A DNA stretch of 64,000 nucleotides, from the NCBI RefSeq assembly GCF_009765225.1, contig NZ_VMSF01000001.1, positions 992,001 through 1,056,000 on the forward strand. The letters run 5' to 3'. Below the pieces are notes generated by a model, which was not told the DNA's origin, made no database searches, and saw nothing but the letters and a program-made list of their open reading frames with translations. A program made the translations under genes and the position numbers. Source of the stretch: Leifsonia sp. AG29. Its GTDB lineage: Bacteria > Actinomycetota > Actinomycetes > Actinomycetales > Microbacteriaceae. Positions 8,535 to 16,709 of this stretch are shown in pieces (position 1 is the stretch's first letter; the number at the start of each line of letters is the position of its first letter).

Positions 8535-9314
8535 TCAGGCGGCGAGCCGGGCGTCGAGCTGGATCGGACGATGATCCGATGCGCCAGCCGGAAGGACGTC
8601 GACGCGGTCGATCTCGAAGCCGGTCGAGGTGACGAAGTCGAAGTAGCCGCTGAAGTAGCGGTACCGGAGATAGGTGGGCTCGGTACTGCGGTTCAGGGTG
8701 TAGCCGGAGGCGGTGAGGTGCCGTTCCAGGCCCCGGATGAACCACGGGTAGTTGAAGTCGCCGACCATGATCGCGGGGGCGTCCGGTTCGAGCGAGCGCA
8801 TCCCCGCGTGGGCCGCTGCGATCTGCTTGCGCCGCAACGAGTTGGAGGCGGTCAGCGGCGCGGCGTGGAACGAACCCACGAGCACGCGGTCGCCGTTGTC
8901 GCGGTCGCGCAGCAGCGCCGCGAGAAGGCGCTCGTGGGCCGGAGCCAGCACGCGGTCGTGGAGCGACTTCTGCACCGCGAAGACCTGCGTGTCGAGGATC
9001 TCGTAGCGGTCCTCGCGAACGTAGACGGCGAGCCCGAGGCGATTGGTGCGGGTGGCGTCCGCCAGCGTCAGGTGCTCCAACCGCTCCGGCAGCGCCTCGC
9101 TGTCGCATTCCTGCAGGCACAGCGCGTCGACCTGCTGCGACGATGCGATGCCGGCGAGCTCTCCGCCCGCGGCGTGCTTGCGGAGGTTGTAGCTGACGAT
9201 CCTCAGGGGGTGCTCCTTCCCGAGCCGGTCCGCTGCGCCGTGGCGCCGCTCCAACATTCTGGCCCAGTTCCGGCCGGCGGGAAGCGGCCCGCCGTCATCC
9301 CACACGGAATTCAC
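8535..9314 (-). CDS. Endonuclease/exonuclease/phosphatase family protein
   Basis: About 259 residues. Family motifs in order: LRIVSYNLRKH near residue 38, LCLQECDSE (metal-binding Glu), the VGDFNYPWF block (Asp/Asn) and ASDHRPI (catalytic Asp-His) near the C terminus. It is therefore probably a Mg-dependent phosphodiesterase or nuclease; the substrate cannot be read. The start is uncertain: GTG at 9314 adds 37 residues before the usual family start, and ATG at 9257 is an alternative. Either way the 5' end lies next to the divergent polymerase promoter. Confidence 0.85.
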   Translation of the reverse strand: MNSVWDDGGPLPAGRNWARMLERRHGAADRLGKEHPLRIVSYNLRKHAAGGELAGIASSQQVDALCLQECDSEALPERLEHLTLADATRTNRLGLAVYVREDRYEILDTQVFAVQKSLHDRVLAPAHERLLAALLRDRDNGDRVLVGSFHAAPLTASNSLRRKQIAAAHAGMRSLEPDAPAIMVGDFNYPWFIRGLERHLTASGYTLNRSTEPTYLRYRYFSGYFDFVTSTGFEIDRVDVLPAGASDHRPIQLDARLAA

Positions 9315-9340
9315 ACCGTGGTCATCTCCGGTTCGGGCGG

Positions 9341-9346
9341 TACGGT
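9341..9346 (+). promoter_or_regulatory. Leaderless-type -10 box of the LigD-like polymerase gene
   Basis: TACGGT, then six bases (GGTCGC), then the ATG at 9353. No Shine-Dalgarno is present, so the transcript probably begins at the start codon. Confidence 0.55.
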
Positions 9347-9352
9347 GGTCGC

Positions 9353-10372
9353 ATGGCAGGCGACGCGGTTGTCCTCACCGTCCCGGGTCCGCACGGCGAA
9401 CGGGAGGTCCGCATCTCCAGTCCCGGGCGCGTCCTGTTCCCCGAGGTGGGCATCACCAAACTGGATCTCGCGCGCTATCTGATCGAGGTCGGCGACGCGT
9501 TCGTCCGCGCGAACGGCGACCGGCCGGTGTCGCTCCAACGGTTCCCAGACGGGATCGAGGGGGAGGAGTTCTTCTCGAAGAACCCGCCGCGAGGTGTCCC
9601 GGACTACGTGCGCTCCGTGATGGTCGTCTACCCGAGCAAGCGGACGCATCCGCAGCTGGTCATCGACGAGCCCGCCGCCGCCGTGTGGGCCGCGCAGATG
9701 AACACCATCGTCTTCCACCCATGGCCGTCACGGGCCGAGGACTCCGACAACCCCGACCAGCTCAGGATCGACCTCGATCCGCAACCCGGCACCTCCTTCG
9801 GGGATGCGGTCGGGCCCGCGCTCGAGCTCCGGTCGGTGCTCGCCGAGGCGGGGCTCGACGCCTTCATCAAGACCTCGGGCAACCGGGGGCTGCACGTCTT
9901 CGCCCCGATCGAACCCGCGCACGAGTTCCTCGACGTCCGGCACGCGGTCATCGCCGCCGCCCGGGAACTCGAGCGGCGGATGCCCGACCGCGTCACGACC
10001 TCCTGGTGGAAGGAGGAGCGCGGGGAGAAGATCTTCGTCGACTTCAACCAGGCGAACCGCGACCGGACCATGGCCGGCGCGTACAGCCCGCGCGCGCTCC
10101 CGCACGCCCCGGTCGCCACTCCGATCACCTGGGACGAGCTCGAGCACGTCGACCCCGCGCAGTTCACGGTGCTGACCGTGCCGCAGCGACTGCGCGACAC
10201 GGGCGATCCCTGGCAGAGCTTCGGCGAACGCCCGGGGCGCATCGACGTCCTGCTCTCGTGGTGGGCGCGTGACCTCGACAGCGGGCTCGGCGAGCTGCCG
10301 TTCCCGCCCGACTACCCCAAGATGCCGGGCGAGCCGCCGCGCGTTCAGCCGAGTCGCGCGAAGAAGGAGTAA
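9353..10372 (+). CDS. Stand-alone LigD-type polymerase/primase domain (AEP family)
   Basis: 339 residues, only the polymerase domain of LigD. Expected motifs: the catalytic Asp pair in LRIDLDPQPG, the nucleotide-binding SGNRGLHV block, and the KIFVDFNQANRDRTMAGAYS region. Such primase-like polymerases fill gaps and add ribonucleotides at double-strand breaks during Ku-dependent end joining. No ligase or phosphoesterase domain is fused to it; an ATP-dependent ligase gene lies immediately next to it but convergently, 13 bp away. No ku gene is in this window. Confidence 0.9.
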   Translation: MAGDAVVLTVPGPHGEREVRISSPGRVLFPEVGITKLDLARYLIEVGDAFVRANGDRPVSLQRFPDGIEGEEFFSKNPPRGVPDYVRSVMVVYPSKRTHPQLVIDEPAAAVWAAQMNTIVFHPWPSRAEDSDNPDQLRIDLDPQPGTSFGDAVGPALELRSVLAEAGLDAFIKTSGNRGLHVFAPIEPAHEFLDVRHAVIAAARELERRMPDRVTTSWWKEERGEKIFVDFNQANRDRTMAGAYSPRALPHAPVATPITWDELEHVDPAQFTVLTVPQRLRDTGDPWQSFGERPGRIDVLLSWWARDLDSGLGELPFPPDYPKMPGEPPRVQPSRAKKE

Positions 10373-10385
10373 CGCGGAAGGCTCA

Positions 10386-11462
10386 TCAGGTCAGCACGTC
10401 CGCCAGGTCGTACGCGATCGGGCGGTCGAGCTGCTCGAAGGTGCAGGAGGCGGCCTCCCGGTCGGGCCGCCAGCGCTCGAACTGAGCCGTGTGCCGGAAC
10501 CGCATCCCCTCCATCTGGTCGTACCGCACCTCGAGAACCCGCTCGGGGCGGAGCCGGACGAAGGAGACGTCCTTGCTGGCCGAGAACCGGCTCCGATCCG
10601 TCTCGCCGGTCAGAGGGCTGCCGGACTCGTCCCGCTCGACGAGCGGCTCGAGCTCGTCGATGAGCTCCAGCCGGCGCGCGTCGCTGAACGCGGACACGCC
10701 GCCGACGTTCCTCAGCTGACCGTCATCGCCGTAGAGGCCGACGAGGAGCGAGCCGACCCCTCGGCCGCTGGTGTGGATGCGGTAGCCGAGGGCCACCACG
10801 TCGGCCGTCCTGTGGTGCTTGATCTTGAGCATCGTGCGCTTGTTCGGCGTGTAGACACCGTCGAGCGGCTTCGCCACCACGCCGTCCAGCCCGGCACCTT
10901 CGAACTCGACGAGCCACCGTCGCGCCAGGTCGACGTCCGACGTGGTCCGCGTGAGCCGGATCGGGGCGGGGACCTCGCCCAGGAAGGCCTCCAGGGCGGC
11001 CCGCCGCTCGGCGAAGGGGCGCTCCACGTACGATTCGTCGCCGACCGCGAGCAGGTCGAAGGCGACGAACGTCGCCGGGGTCTGCTCGGCGAGCATCGTG
11101 ACGCGGCTCGCCGCCGGGTGGATGCGCTGCGAGAGCGCCTCCCAGTCGAGCCGCTGGTGACCTGCGCGGCCCGTCGGCACGACGATCTCTCCGTCGAGGA
11201 CGCACGGACCCGGCAGGAGGCGCGTGAACGCCTCCACGAGCTCGGGGAAGTAGCGGGTCAGGGTCTTCGAGCCGCGGCTGCCGATCTCGATGCGGCCGAT
11301 CGAACCCGCGCTCGCCCCGCCGCCTTCCGCATAGACGATCGCGCGGAATCCGTCCCACTTCGGCTCATAGCTCAGCCCGCCGCTCACGGAGCCGGGTTCG
11401 GGCACGGCCGGGATGGCCTTCGCGAGCATCGGGGCGATCGGGTTCTCGGCGGTCGGACGCAT
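10386..11462 (-). CDS. ATP-dependent DNA ligase (LigC/LigD-ligase type)
   Basis: 358 residues: adenylation domain followed by an OB fold. The nucleotidyl-lysine motif KWDGFR is near residue 34, motif III as LDGEIVV, motif IV as LDGVVAK, and motif V as MLKIKHHRTADVV. It seals nicks with ATP and is the natural partner of the neighbouring LigD-type polymerase in end joining or base-excision repair. Start at ATG 11462 (MRPTAENPIAPMLAK); a longer reading from 11492 adds ten unlikely residues. Confidence 0.92.
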   Translation of the reverse strand: MRPTAENPIAPMLAKAIPAVPEPGSVSGGLSYEPKWDGFRAIVYAEGGGASAGSIGRIEIGSRGSKTLTRYFPELVEAFTRLLPGPCVLDGEIVVPTGRAGHQRLDWEALSQRIHPAASRVTMLAEQTPATFVAFDLLAVGDESYVERPFAERRAALEAFLGEVPAPIRLTRTTSDVDLARRWLVEFEGAGLDGVVAKPLDGVYTPNKRTMLKIKHHRTADVVALGYRIHTSGRGVGSLLVGLYGDDGQLRNVGGVSAFSDARRLELIDELEPLVERDESGSPLTGETDRSRFSASKDVSFVRLRPERVLEVRYDQMEGMRFRHTAQFERWRPDREAASCTFEQLDRPIAYDLADVLT

Positions 11463-11507
11463 GCCTCGATCTTGGCCCGGCGCACCGGGCAACGGAAGCG
11501 GCGACGC

Positions 11508-12368
11508 TCAGACGTGCGTCTCGAGACCGACGAGCTTCGCGGTCACGCCCCAGAGATCGCGTCCGAGCTGGGCGTCCTTGGCCTGGGCGGCCGTCCGCCC
11601 GTTGGCGGTCAGGCGATCGAAGTAGGTGCCGCTCGGCGCGCCGACCGGTGCCTCGGCGGAGAGCCGGATGAGCGGCGCGGCTCCTTCCGCGACCGGGATC
11701 CCGTAACCGCCGCGAGTGACCGCGCTGCCGAAGCGGATCAGCGGTGACGAGGCGCCGAAGTTGGTGGCGATGGTGCCGGGGTGGAAGGAGTACGCGCTGA
11801 TCCCCGTGCCCGTGAGGCGCTCGCCGAGCTCGGCGGCGAACAGGATCGTCGCGAGCTTGGCCGTCCCGTACGCTCTCCACCCGCCGCGCCAGCGCCGCTT
11901 CTCCCAGTCGAGATCGTCGAGCCGGAGGTCGCCGAACCGGTTGGCGAGGCTCGCGGTCGAGACGACGCGGACGTCGCCGCTCGCGGCCACCGACTCGCGC
12001 AGCCGGGGGAGGAGGAGCGCGGTGAGGAGGAACGGCGCCAGGTGGTTGGCCTGGATGGTGCGCTCGTGGCCGTCGGCCGTGACGGCCCGCTCGTGGTAGA
12101 GACCGCCGGCGTTGTTGACGAGCACGTCGATGCGCTCGTAGCGGTCGAGGAGCGCCGCAGCGAGCGCGCGGACATCGTCCAATCGCTCGAAATCGGCCAG
12201 GAACGGTGTCGCTCCGACCCGCTCCGCGACGGCTCTGGTCCGCTCCGGGTCGCGCCCGACGACGGCGAGGTCGTTGCCGAGCTCCGCCAGCCGTTCCGCC
12301 GCCACGGCGCCGATCCCGGAGCTGGCTCCGGTGAGAACGATGGTCCGCCGTCCCTGAGGAGCCGTCAT
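11508..12368 (-). CDS. Short-chain dehydrogenase/reductase
   Basis: 286 residues. Cofactor motif TGASSGIG near the N terminus, NNAG near residue 88, the active-site Ser in STAS and the YGTAK catalytic Tyr/Lys pair. An extended loop with LDDLDWEKRRW before the Tyr resembles retinol dehydrogenase/WW-oxidoreductase-like SDRs. Substrate unknown. The ATG at 12368 overlaps the stop of the upstream HEAVH gene by 4 bp (ATGA), making it the last gene of the leftward cluster. Confidence 0.9.
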   Translation of the reverse strand: MTAPQGRRTIVLTGASSGIGAVAAERLAELGNDLAVVGRDPERTRAVAERVGATPFLADFERLDDVRALAAALLDRYERIDVLVNNAGGLYHERAVTADGHERTIQANHLAPFLLTALLLPRLRESVAASGDVRVVSTASLANRFGDLRLDDLDWEKRRWRGGWRAYGTAKLATILFAAELGERLTGTGISAYSFHPGTIATNFGASSPLIRFGSAVTRGGYGIPVAEGAAPLIRLSAEAPVGAPSGTYFDRLTANGRTAAQAKDAQLGRDLWGVTAKLVGLETHV

Positions 12369-12748
12369 CGATATCCGCCTTTCTCGAGTCCCGCCTCGAT
12401 CTCGAAGCGATTGCGCAACGGGTCGCGGCCCGCCGCAAGGTACAGGAATGGGAAGAGCATGCCGTAGCGCTGCCATTGGCGCTTGTGGACCGCCTCGTGC
12501 TCGAGGATGTCCTCGCTCACGTTGTGGTCGGTGAGGTAGCACCCCCCGACGCAGGACCCGCCTCGGCCGAAGGCGAACCGGGGGAGCCCGCGGAAGACCC
12601 ACACGCCGCCCTCGTGCTTGACCGCCCCGGTGCTCCAGATGAACCCCCAGGCCATGCCGACCGCGGTGGCGTACAGGTAACCGGCTCTGCTCACCGGCGA
12701 ATCGAACAGCACATCCCGGACGGCGGCGATCAGGTCGCGCACGCTCAC
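12365..12748 (-). CDS. Small protein with a HEAVH motif, function unknown
   Basis: 127 residues. One hydrophobic stretch (AGYLYATAVGMAWGFIW, about residues 20-36), a Gly/Cys-rich turn GGSCVGGCYL, and the motif LEHEAVHKRQW near residue 85, which looks like the HExxH zinc site of minimal metallopeptidase-like proteins. Relatives are sometimes labelled Fe-S oxidoreductase, for which I see no CX2CX2C support. The GTG start at 12748 overlaps the stop of the flavoprotein gene by 4 bp, and its own stop overlaps the SDR start by 4 bp. Confidence 0.75.
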   Translation of the reverse strand: MSVRDLIAAVRDVLFDSPVSRAGYLYATAVGMAWGFIWSTGAVKHEGGVWVFRGLPRFAFGRGGSCVGGCYLTDHNVSEDILEHEAVHKRQWQRYGMLFPFLYLAAGRDPLRNRFEIEAGLEKGGYR

Positions 12749-14196
12749 TCCGCCGGACGACCGTACGCTTCGAGCAGCCGGAGCCAGACCTCGCTCAGCG
12801 TCGGGTAGGAGGGGACCGCGTGCCACAGCCGGGAGAGCGGCACCTCGCCCACGACCGCGACGGTCGCCGAGTGGAGGAGCTCGCCGACGTCCTGGCCGAC
12901 GAACGTCGCGCCGAGCACGACCTGCCTCTCCTCATCGACGACCATGCGGGCCGTGCCCTCGTAGTCGTCGGCGACCACGGAGGCGCCGGAGACGCGGCCG
13001 ATGGGGTAGTCGACGACCCGGATGCGGTAGCCGGCCTTCTCGGCGGCCGCCGCCGTCAGCCCGACCGAGGCAACCTCCGGGTCGGTGAACGTCACCTGCG
13101 GTACCGCCTGGTGGTCGGCGGTGGCCACGAACGCGCCCCAGGGTTCGAGCGACACCTCAGCGCCGCGAGCGCGCGCTGCGATCGCATCCCCGGCCGCCCG
13201 GGCCTGGTACTTGCCCTGGTGGGTGAGGAGCGCCCGGTGGTTGACGTCGCCGACGCCGTACAGCCACCCGCCGTCGACCGGCGCTCCGTCGTCGCCCAGA
13301 ACCCTCATGCTGTCGTCGACGCGCAACCACGCGCCGTCTTCGAGGCCGAAGGCGTCGAGCCCGAGACCGCCGGTGCGGGGGAGGCGCCCGGTGGCGACGA
13401 GGAACTCGTCGGTCTCGACCGTGGTGCCGTCGCTGAGCTCGAGCCGGAAGCGGTCGTCGTCCGTGCGCTCCACCGAGGTCGGGGAGACGCCGAGGTGGAG
13501 GTGTGCGCCCAGACGCTCGAGGGACCGGCCGACGAGCTCCCCGGCGAACGGCTCGTCGGCGCCGAGCAGCCCGCCGCGCGCGATGAGGTGCACCTCCGTG
13601 CCGAGCCCGGCGTAGGCCGTCGCCATCTCGACGCCGACGACGCCGCCGCCGAGGATCGCCAACGACACCGGGACGCGCTGCACGCTCGTCGCCTCGCGGC
13701 TGCTCCAGGGTTCGCTCTCGCGCAGGCCGGGGATGTCCGGGAGGAGGGACGCGGACCCCGTGCACACGGCGACCGCGTGCTTCGCGCGCAGAACGGTCTT
13801 CGTCCCGTCGTCGGCCGTGACCGTCACCTCACGAGGAGCGGTGATCACCGCCCAACCGCGGACCAGGTCGATCCCGGCGCCGTCCAGCCACTCGACCTGG
13901 CCGTCGTCCTTCCAGTCGCTCGTCATGTAGTCGCGGCGCTTCAGGACCGCCTCCACGTCGAGCTCACCGGTCACGGCCTCGCGGGTTCCCCCGACCTTCT
14001 TCGCCGCCCGCAGGAGCGCACCGCTGCGCAACAGTGTCTTCGACGGCATGCACGCCCAGTAGGAGCACTCGCCGCCCACCAGTTCCGCCTCGACGATCAC
14101 GGTGCTGAGTCCGCCCTGACGGGCCCGATCGGCGACATTCTCGCCGACGGCGCCGGCGCCGATCACGATGACGTCGTAGTCCCTGGTCCCGGTCAT
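12745..14196 (-). CDS. FAD-dependent pyridine nucleotide-disulfide oxidoreductase
   Basis: 483 residues of the dihydrolipoamide dehydrogenase/mercuric reductase type. FAD-binding GAGAVGENVA near residue 12, redox pair Cys-x4-Cys in GGECSYWACMPSK, NAD-binding GGGVVGVEMA, FAD-binding GVGDV. At the C terminus the usual catalytic HPTLSE reads YPTLSE, so the His of the His-Glu pair is replaced by Tyr. True lipoamide reductase activity is therefore doubtful; a soluble quinone, disulfide or transhydrogenase-like role is possible. The ATG at 14196 has AGGAGA upstream. Confidence 0.88.
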   Translation of the reverse strand: MTGTRDYDVIVIGAGAVGENVADRARQGGLSTVIVEAELVGGECSYWACMPSKTLLRSGALLRAAKKVGGTREAVTGELDVEAVLKRRDYMTSDWKDDGQVEWLDGAGIDLVRGWAVITAPREVTVTADDGTKTVLRAKHAVAVCTGSASLLPDIPGLRESEPWSSREATSVQRVPVSLAILGGGVVGVEMATAYAGLGTEVHLIARGGLLGADEPFAGELVGRSLERLGAHLHLGVSPTSVERTDDDRFRLELSDGTTVETDEFLVATGRLPRTGGLGLDAFGLEDGAWLRVDDSMRVLGDDGAPVDGGWLYGVGDVNHRALLTHQGKYQARAAGDAIAARARGAEVSLEPWGAFVATADHQAVPQVTFTDPEVASVGLTAAAAEKAGYRIRVVDYPIGRVSGASVVADDYEGTARMVVDEERQVVLGATFVGQDVGELLHSATVAVVGEVPLSRLWHAVPSYPTLSEVWLRLLEAYGRPAE

Positions 14197-14257
14197 GCTT
14201 CTCCTGTCTGTGCGGTGGTCCGGCGGCACGGGGCCGCCGTGTCGATCGGGCGGAGGG

Positions 14258-15043
14258 TCACCGGCCGACGAAACGGGCCTCGCTGCGGGTGAGGAACGCC
14301 TCCATGCCGATCCGAGCGTCCTCCGTCCCGGCGAGACGCGCCAGTGCCGGCTGGAGGTCGGCCTCCGCGGCGGCGTCGCCGTCGCGGACGGCGCGCTTGG
14401 CGTTGGCGAGCGCGGCCTGGACCGCCAGCGGCGCCTGCGCGGCGATCCGCTCGGCGATCGCCAGGGCGGCCTCGAGCTGGGCCCCGTCCTCCACGACCTC
14501 CTGCACGAGCCCGAGCCGATGCGCCTCGGCGGCGTCGAACAGGTCGCCGGTGAGGATGTAGCGCATCGCGTTGCCCCAGCCGACGGCGCGCGGGAAGCGC
14601 AGCGTCGCACCGCCGAAGGGCAGGATGCCGCGGGTCACCTCGATCTGGCCGAAACGCGTGGAGGCGGCGGCGACCACGACGTCGGACGCCAGCATGAGCT
14701 CGATGCCGAGCGTCAGGCACGTGCCCTGCACCGCGATCACGACCGGCTTCGTGAGCGAACGGCCGGAGACCTGCCACGGGTCGATCCCCGTCTCGGAGAC
14801 GAACGACAGACCGTCTCGGCCGATCCGCGGGCCGAGGTCGGCGAGGTCGAGCCCCGCCGTGAAGTGGTCGCCGACCGCGTGCACCAGCCCGACGCGGAGC
14901 TCCGGATCGCGTTCCAGCTCCCCGTACGCCTCGGCCAGCTGGGTGAGGAGCTCGAAGTCGGCCGCGTTGCGCTTCTCGGGACGGTTCAAGCCGATGAGGA
15001 GCACGGGCCCCCGCCGCTCGGTGAGGATCTTCGTTGAGGTCAT
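14258..15043 (-). CDS. Enoyl-CoA hydratase/isomerase (crotonase) family protein
   Basis: 261 residues. Crotonase-fold motifs: LNRPEKRNA near residue 20, oxyanion-hole segments HFTAGLDLADL and GTCLTLGIELML, and GQIEVTRGILPFGG, which keeps the first catalytic Glu. The second Glu of true hydratases (in the AMEMVLTG block) is Arg here (AMRYILTG), so the reaction may be isomerisation or hydrolysis rather than hydration. The ATG overlaps the arginase-like gene's stop by 4 bp. Confidence 0.88.
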   Translation of the reverse strand: MTSTKILTERRGPVLLIGLNRPEKRNAADFELLTQLAEAYGELERDPELRVGLVHAVGDHFTAGLDLADLGPRIGRDGLSFVSETGIDPWQVSGRSLTKPVVIAVQGTCLTLGIELMLASDVVVAAASTRFGQIEVTRGILPFGGATLRFPRAVGWGNAMRYILTGDLFDAAEAHRLGLVQEVVEDGAQLEAALAIAERIAAQAPLAVQAALANAKRAVRDGDAAAEADLQPALARLAGTEDARIGMEAFLTRSEARFVGR

Positions 15044-15912
15044 GACGTCACGCTACCTGCGCGCCGTCCGAGAGGGCCGGTCAGCGCCCCGAGGATACGG
15101 AGGATCACGGGGAGATCGCGTCCCGCCGCCTCCGGGGAGTCCGGCGCGAACTCCGTCAGGCCGGCGCCGACGAGCTCGAATCGCCCGCGGAGCGCCCGGA
15201 TGGCGTCGGTGAGCCGATCCGGCTGAACCCCGAACGGTTCCGGGTAGCCGATGCCGTCGATGGCCGCCGGATCGAGCACGTCGAGATCCACGTGCAGGTA
15301 GACGCGCTCCGCGCCCGTGGCCTCGACCGCGCGCACGAGGCCCGCTGGGTCCTCCAATTCGGCCGGCGCGACGACGCGGATGCCGGTCTCGTCGACGAAG
15401 GCGGACTCGCCGTCGTCGAGGGCTCGCGTTCCGACGAGCACGAGGCGGGAGGGATCGAGCACGGTCGGCCCGGTCGAGGCCAGCCCTTCCGGTCCGTCAC
15501 CGAGGAGCGCCCGCAGGACCATTCCGTGGAAGGCGCCGGAGGGCGACGACTCGACCGTGTTGAGGTCCCCGTGCGCATCGAACCACACGACCGCGACCGT
15601 GCCCGGCTCGTTCGTCGCCAGGGCGTGCTGCACGCCTGCGAGATCCGCTCCGCAGTCGCCGCCGACCGTGACGACGGGGCCGTCGAGCAGGGCGAGCTCC
15701 GCAGCGGCGAGCTCCCGGACGAGGCTCAGCGACGAGTACCGGTTGACGCCCGTCTCCAGAGCCTCGCCGGCAGCGGCCGGGACCGGGACGACGTGGGTCG
15801 CCGACACGGGGAGGTCGCCGCGGATGGCGTCGGCTCCGTCGATCAGCCGCATGGCGCGCGACGAGCCGGAGCCCTGCCACTGGGCCACGACGAGGAAGGA
15901 TGCGCCGCTCAC
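15040..15912 (-). CDS. Arginase/agmatinase superfamily protein
   Basis: 290 residues. Metal-binding motifs are visible: GGDC (GGDH in classical arginases), WFDAHGDLNT, and HVDLDVLDP. The Mn ligand His of the first motif is thus a Cys, which argues for altered metal use or a non-arginase ureohydrolase. GTG at 15912 overlaps the PspA stop by 4 bp, and its own stop overlaps the crotonase start by 4 bp, so it is translationally coupled on both sides. Substrate unknown. Confidence 0.87.
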   Translation of the reverse strand: MSGASFLVVAQWQGSGSSRAMRLIDGADAIRGDLPVSATHVVPVPAAAGEALETGVNRYSSLSLVRELAAAELALLDGPVVTVGGDCGADLAGVQHALATNEPGTVAVVWFDAHGDLNTVESSPSGAFHGMVLRALLGDGPEGLASTGPTVLDPSRLVLVGTRALDDGESAFVDETGIRVVAPAELEDPAGLVRAVEATGAERVYLHVDLDVLDPAAIDGIGYPEPFGVQPDRLTDAIRALRGRFELVGAGLTEFAPDSPEAAGRDLPVILRILGALTGPLGRRAGSVTS

Positions 15913-16655
15913 GAACCGATGGCCGCCGCTCCGCTTGCGGCCGGGCCGCCGGACTTGAGCGCGGCGAGACGCGCCTCCACCTCCGTCATCTCGCCGAGGT
16001 CGTCCAGCTGCTCGAACTGCGCGTCGAGGCTGGAGGCGGCGAGCTCCTGAGACCCGCGGACCCGCGCCTCCTCGCGCTTGATCTTGTCCTCGAACCGCGC
16101 GACCTCGCTGGTCGGGTCCATCAGGTCGACGCTCTTGACCGCGTCGATCATCTGGGCCTGCGCCTGAGCGCTCTTGGCGCGCGCGATCAGCTCGGCGCGC
16201 TTGCTCTTCAGCTGCTCGAGCTTCTCCTTCATGGCGTTCAAGCCGGACTTGAGCTTGTCGACCACCTCGGTCTGAGCGGCGATCTGCGGCTCGGCGGCCT
16301 TCGCCTCGTTCTCGGAGGCGATCTGGCGCTGCAGCGCGACCTTCGCCAGGTTGTCGAACTTGTCGGCGTTCGCCGTGTCGCCGTCCGCGCGGTACTGGTC
16401 GGCCTGGCGGCTGGCCGCGAGGGCCTTGTCGCCCCACTCCTGTGCGGCTTCGACGTCTTCGCGGTGGTCGTCCTCGAGCAGCCGCAGGTTGCCGATCGTC
16501 TCCGCGATGGCGCTCTCGGCGTCCGCGATGTTGTCGGTGAAGTCGCGGACCATCTGGTCCAGCATCTTCTCCGGGTCCTCCGCCTGGTCGATCAGTGCGT
16601 TCACGTTGGCTCTCAGCAACTGCGAGATCCGTCCGAAGATGGACTGCTTCGCCAT
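15909..16655 (-). CDS. pspA: PspA/IM30 family membrane-stress protein
   Basis: 248 residues, nearly all helical coiled coil. The N terminus (MAKQSIFGRISQLLRANVNALID) is the amphipathic membrane-binding helix, followed by DPEKMLDQMVRDF, the typical ESCRT-III-like PspA start. It protects the cytoplasmic membrane under stress. The ATG follows AAGGAGAGG. It lies directly downstream of the TPM-domain gene (54 bp gap), a pairing that suggests a shared membrane-stress role, and overlaps the arginase-like gene by 4 bp. Confidence 0.92.
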   Translation of the reverse strand: MAKQSIFGRISQLLRANVNALIDQAEDPEKMLDQMVRDFTDNIADAESAIAETIGNLRLLEDDHREDVEAAQEWGDKALAASRQADQYRADGDTANADKFDNLAKVALQRQIASENEAKAAEPQIAAQTEVVDKLKSGLNAMKEKLEQLKSKRAELIARAKSAQAQAQMIDAVKSVDLMDPTSEVARFEDKIKREEARVRGSQELAASSLDAQFEQLDDLGEMTEVEARLAALKSGGPAASGAAAIGS

Positions 16656-16709
16656 CTGCCTCTCCTTTCCTCACGCCCCGCGGGGCCGTGTCGATCTCCT
16701 GGATCCGGG

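Noticed and set aside
10269-11747. Plus-strand open frame over the ligase gene
   Set aside because: Opposite the KWDGFR ligase; no domains and no ribosome binding site.
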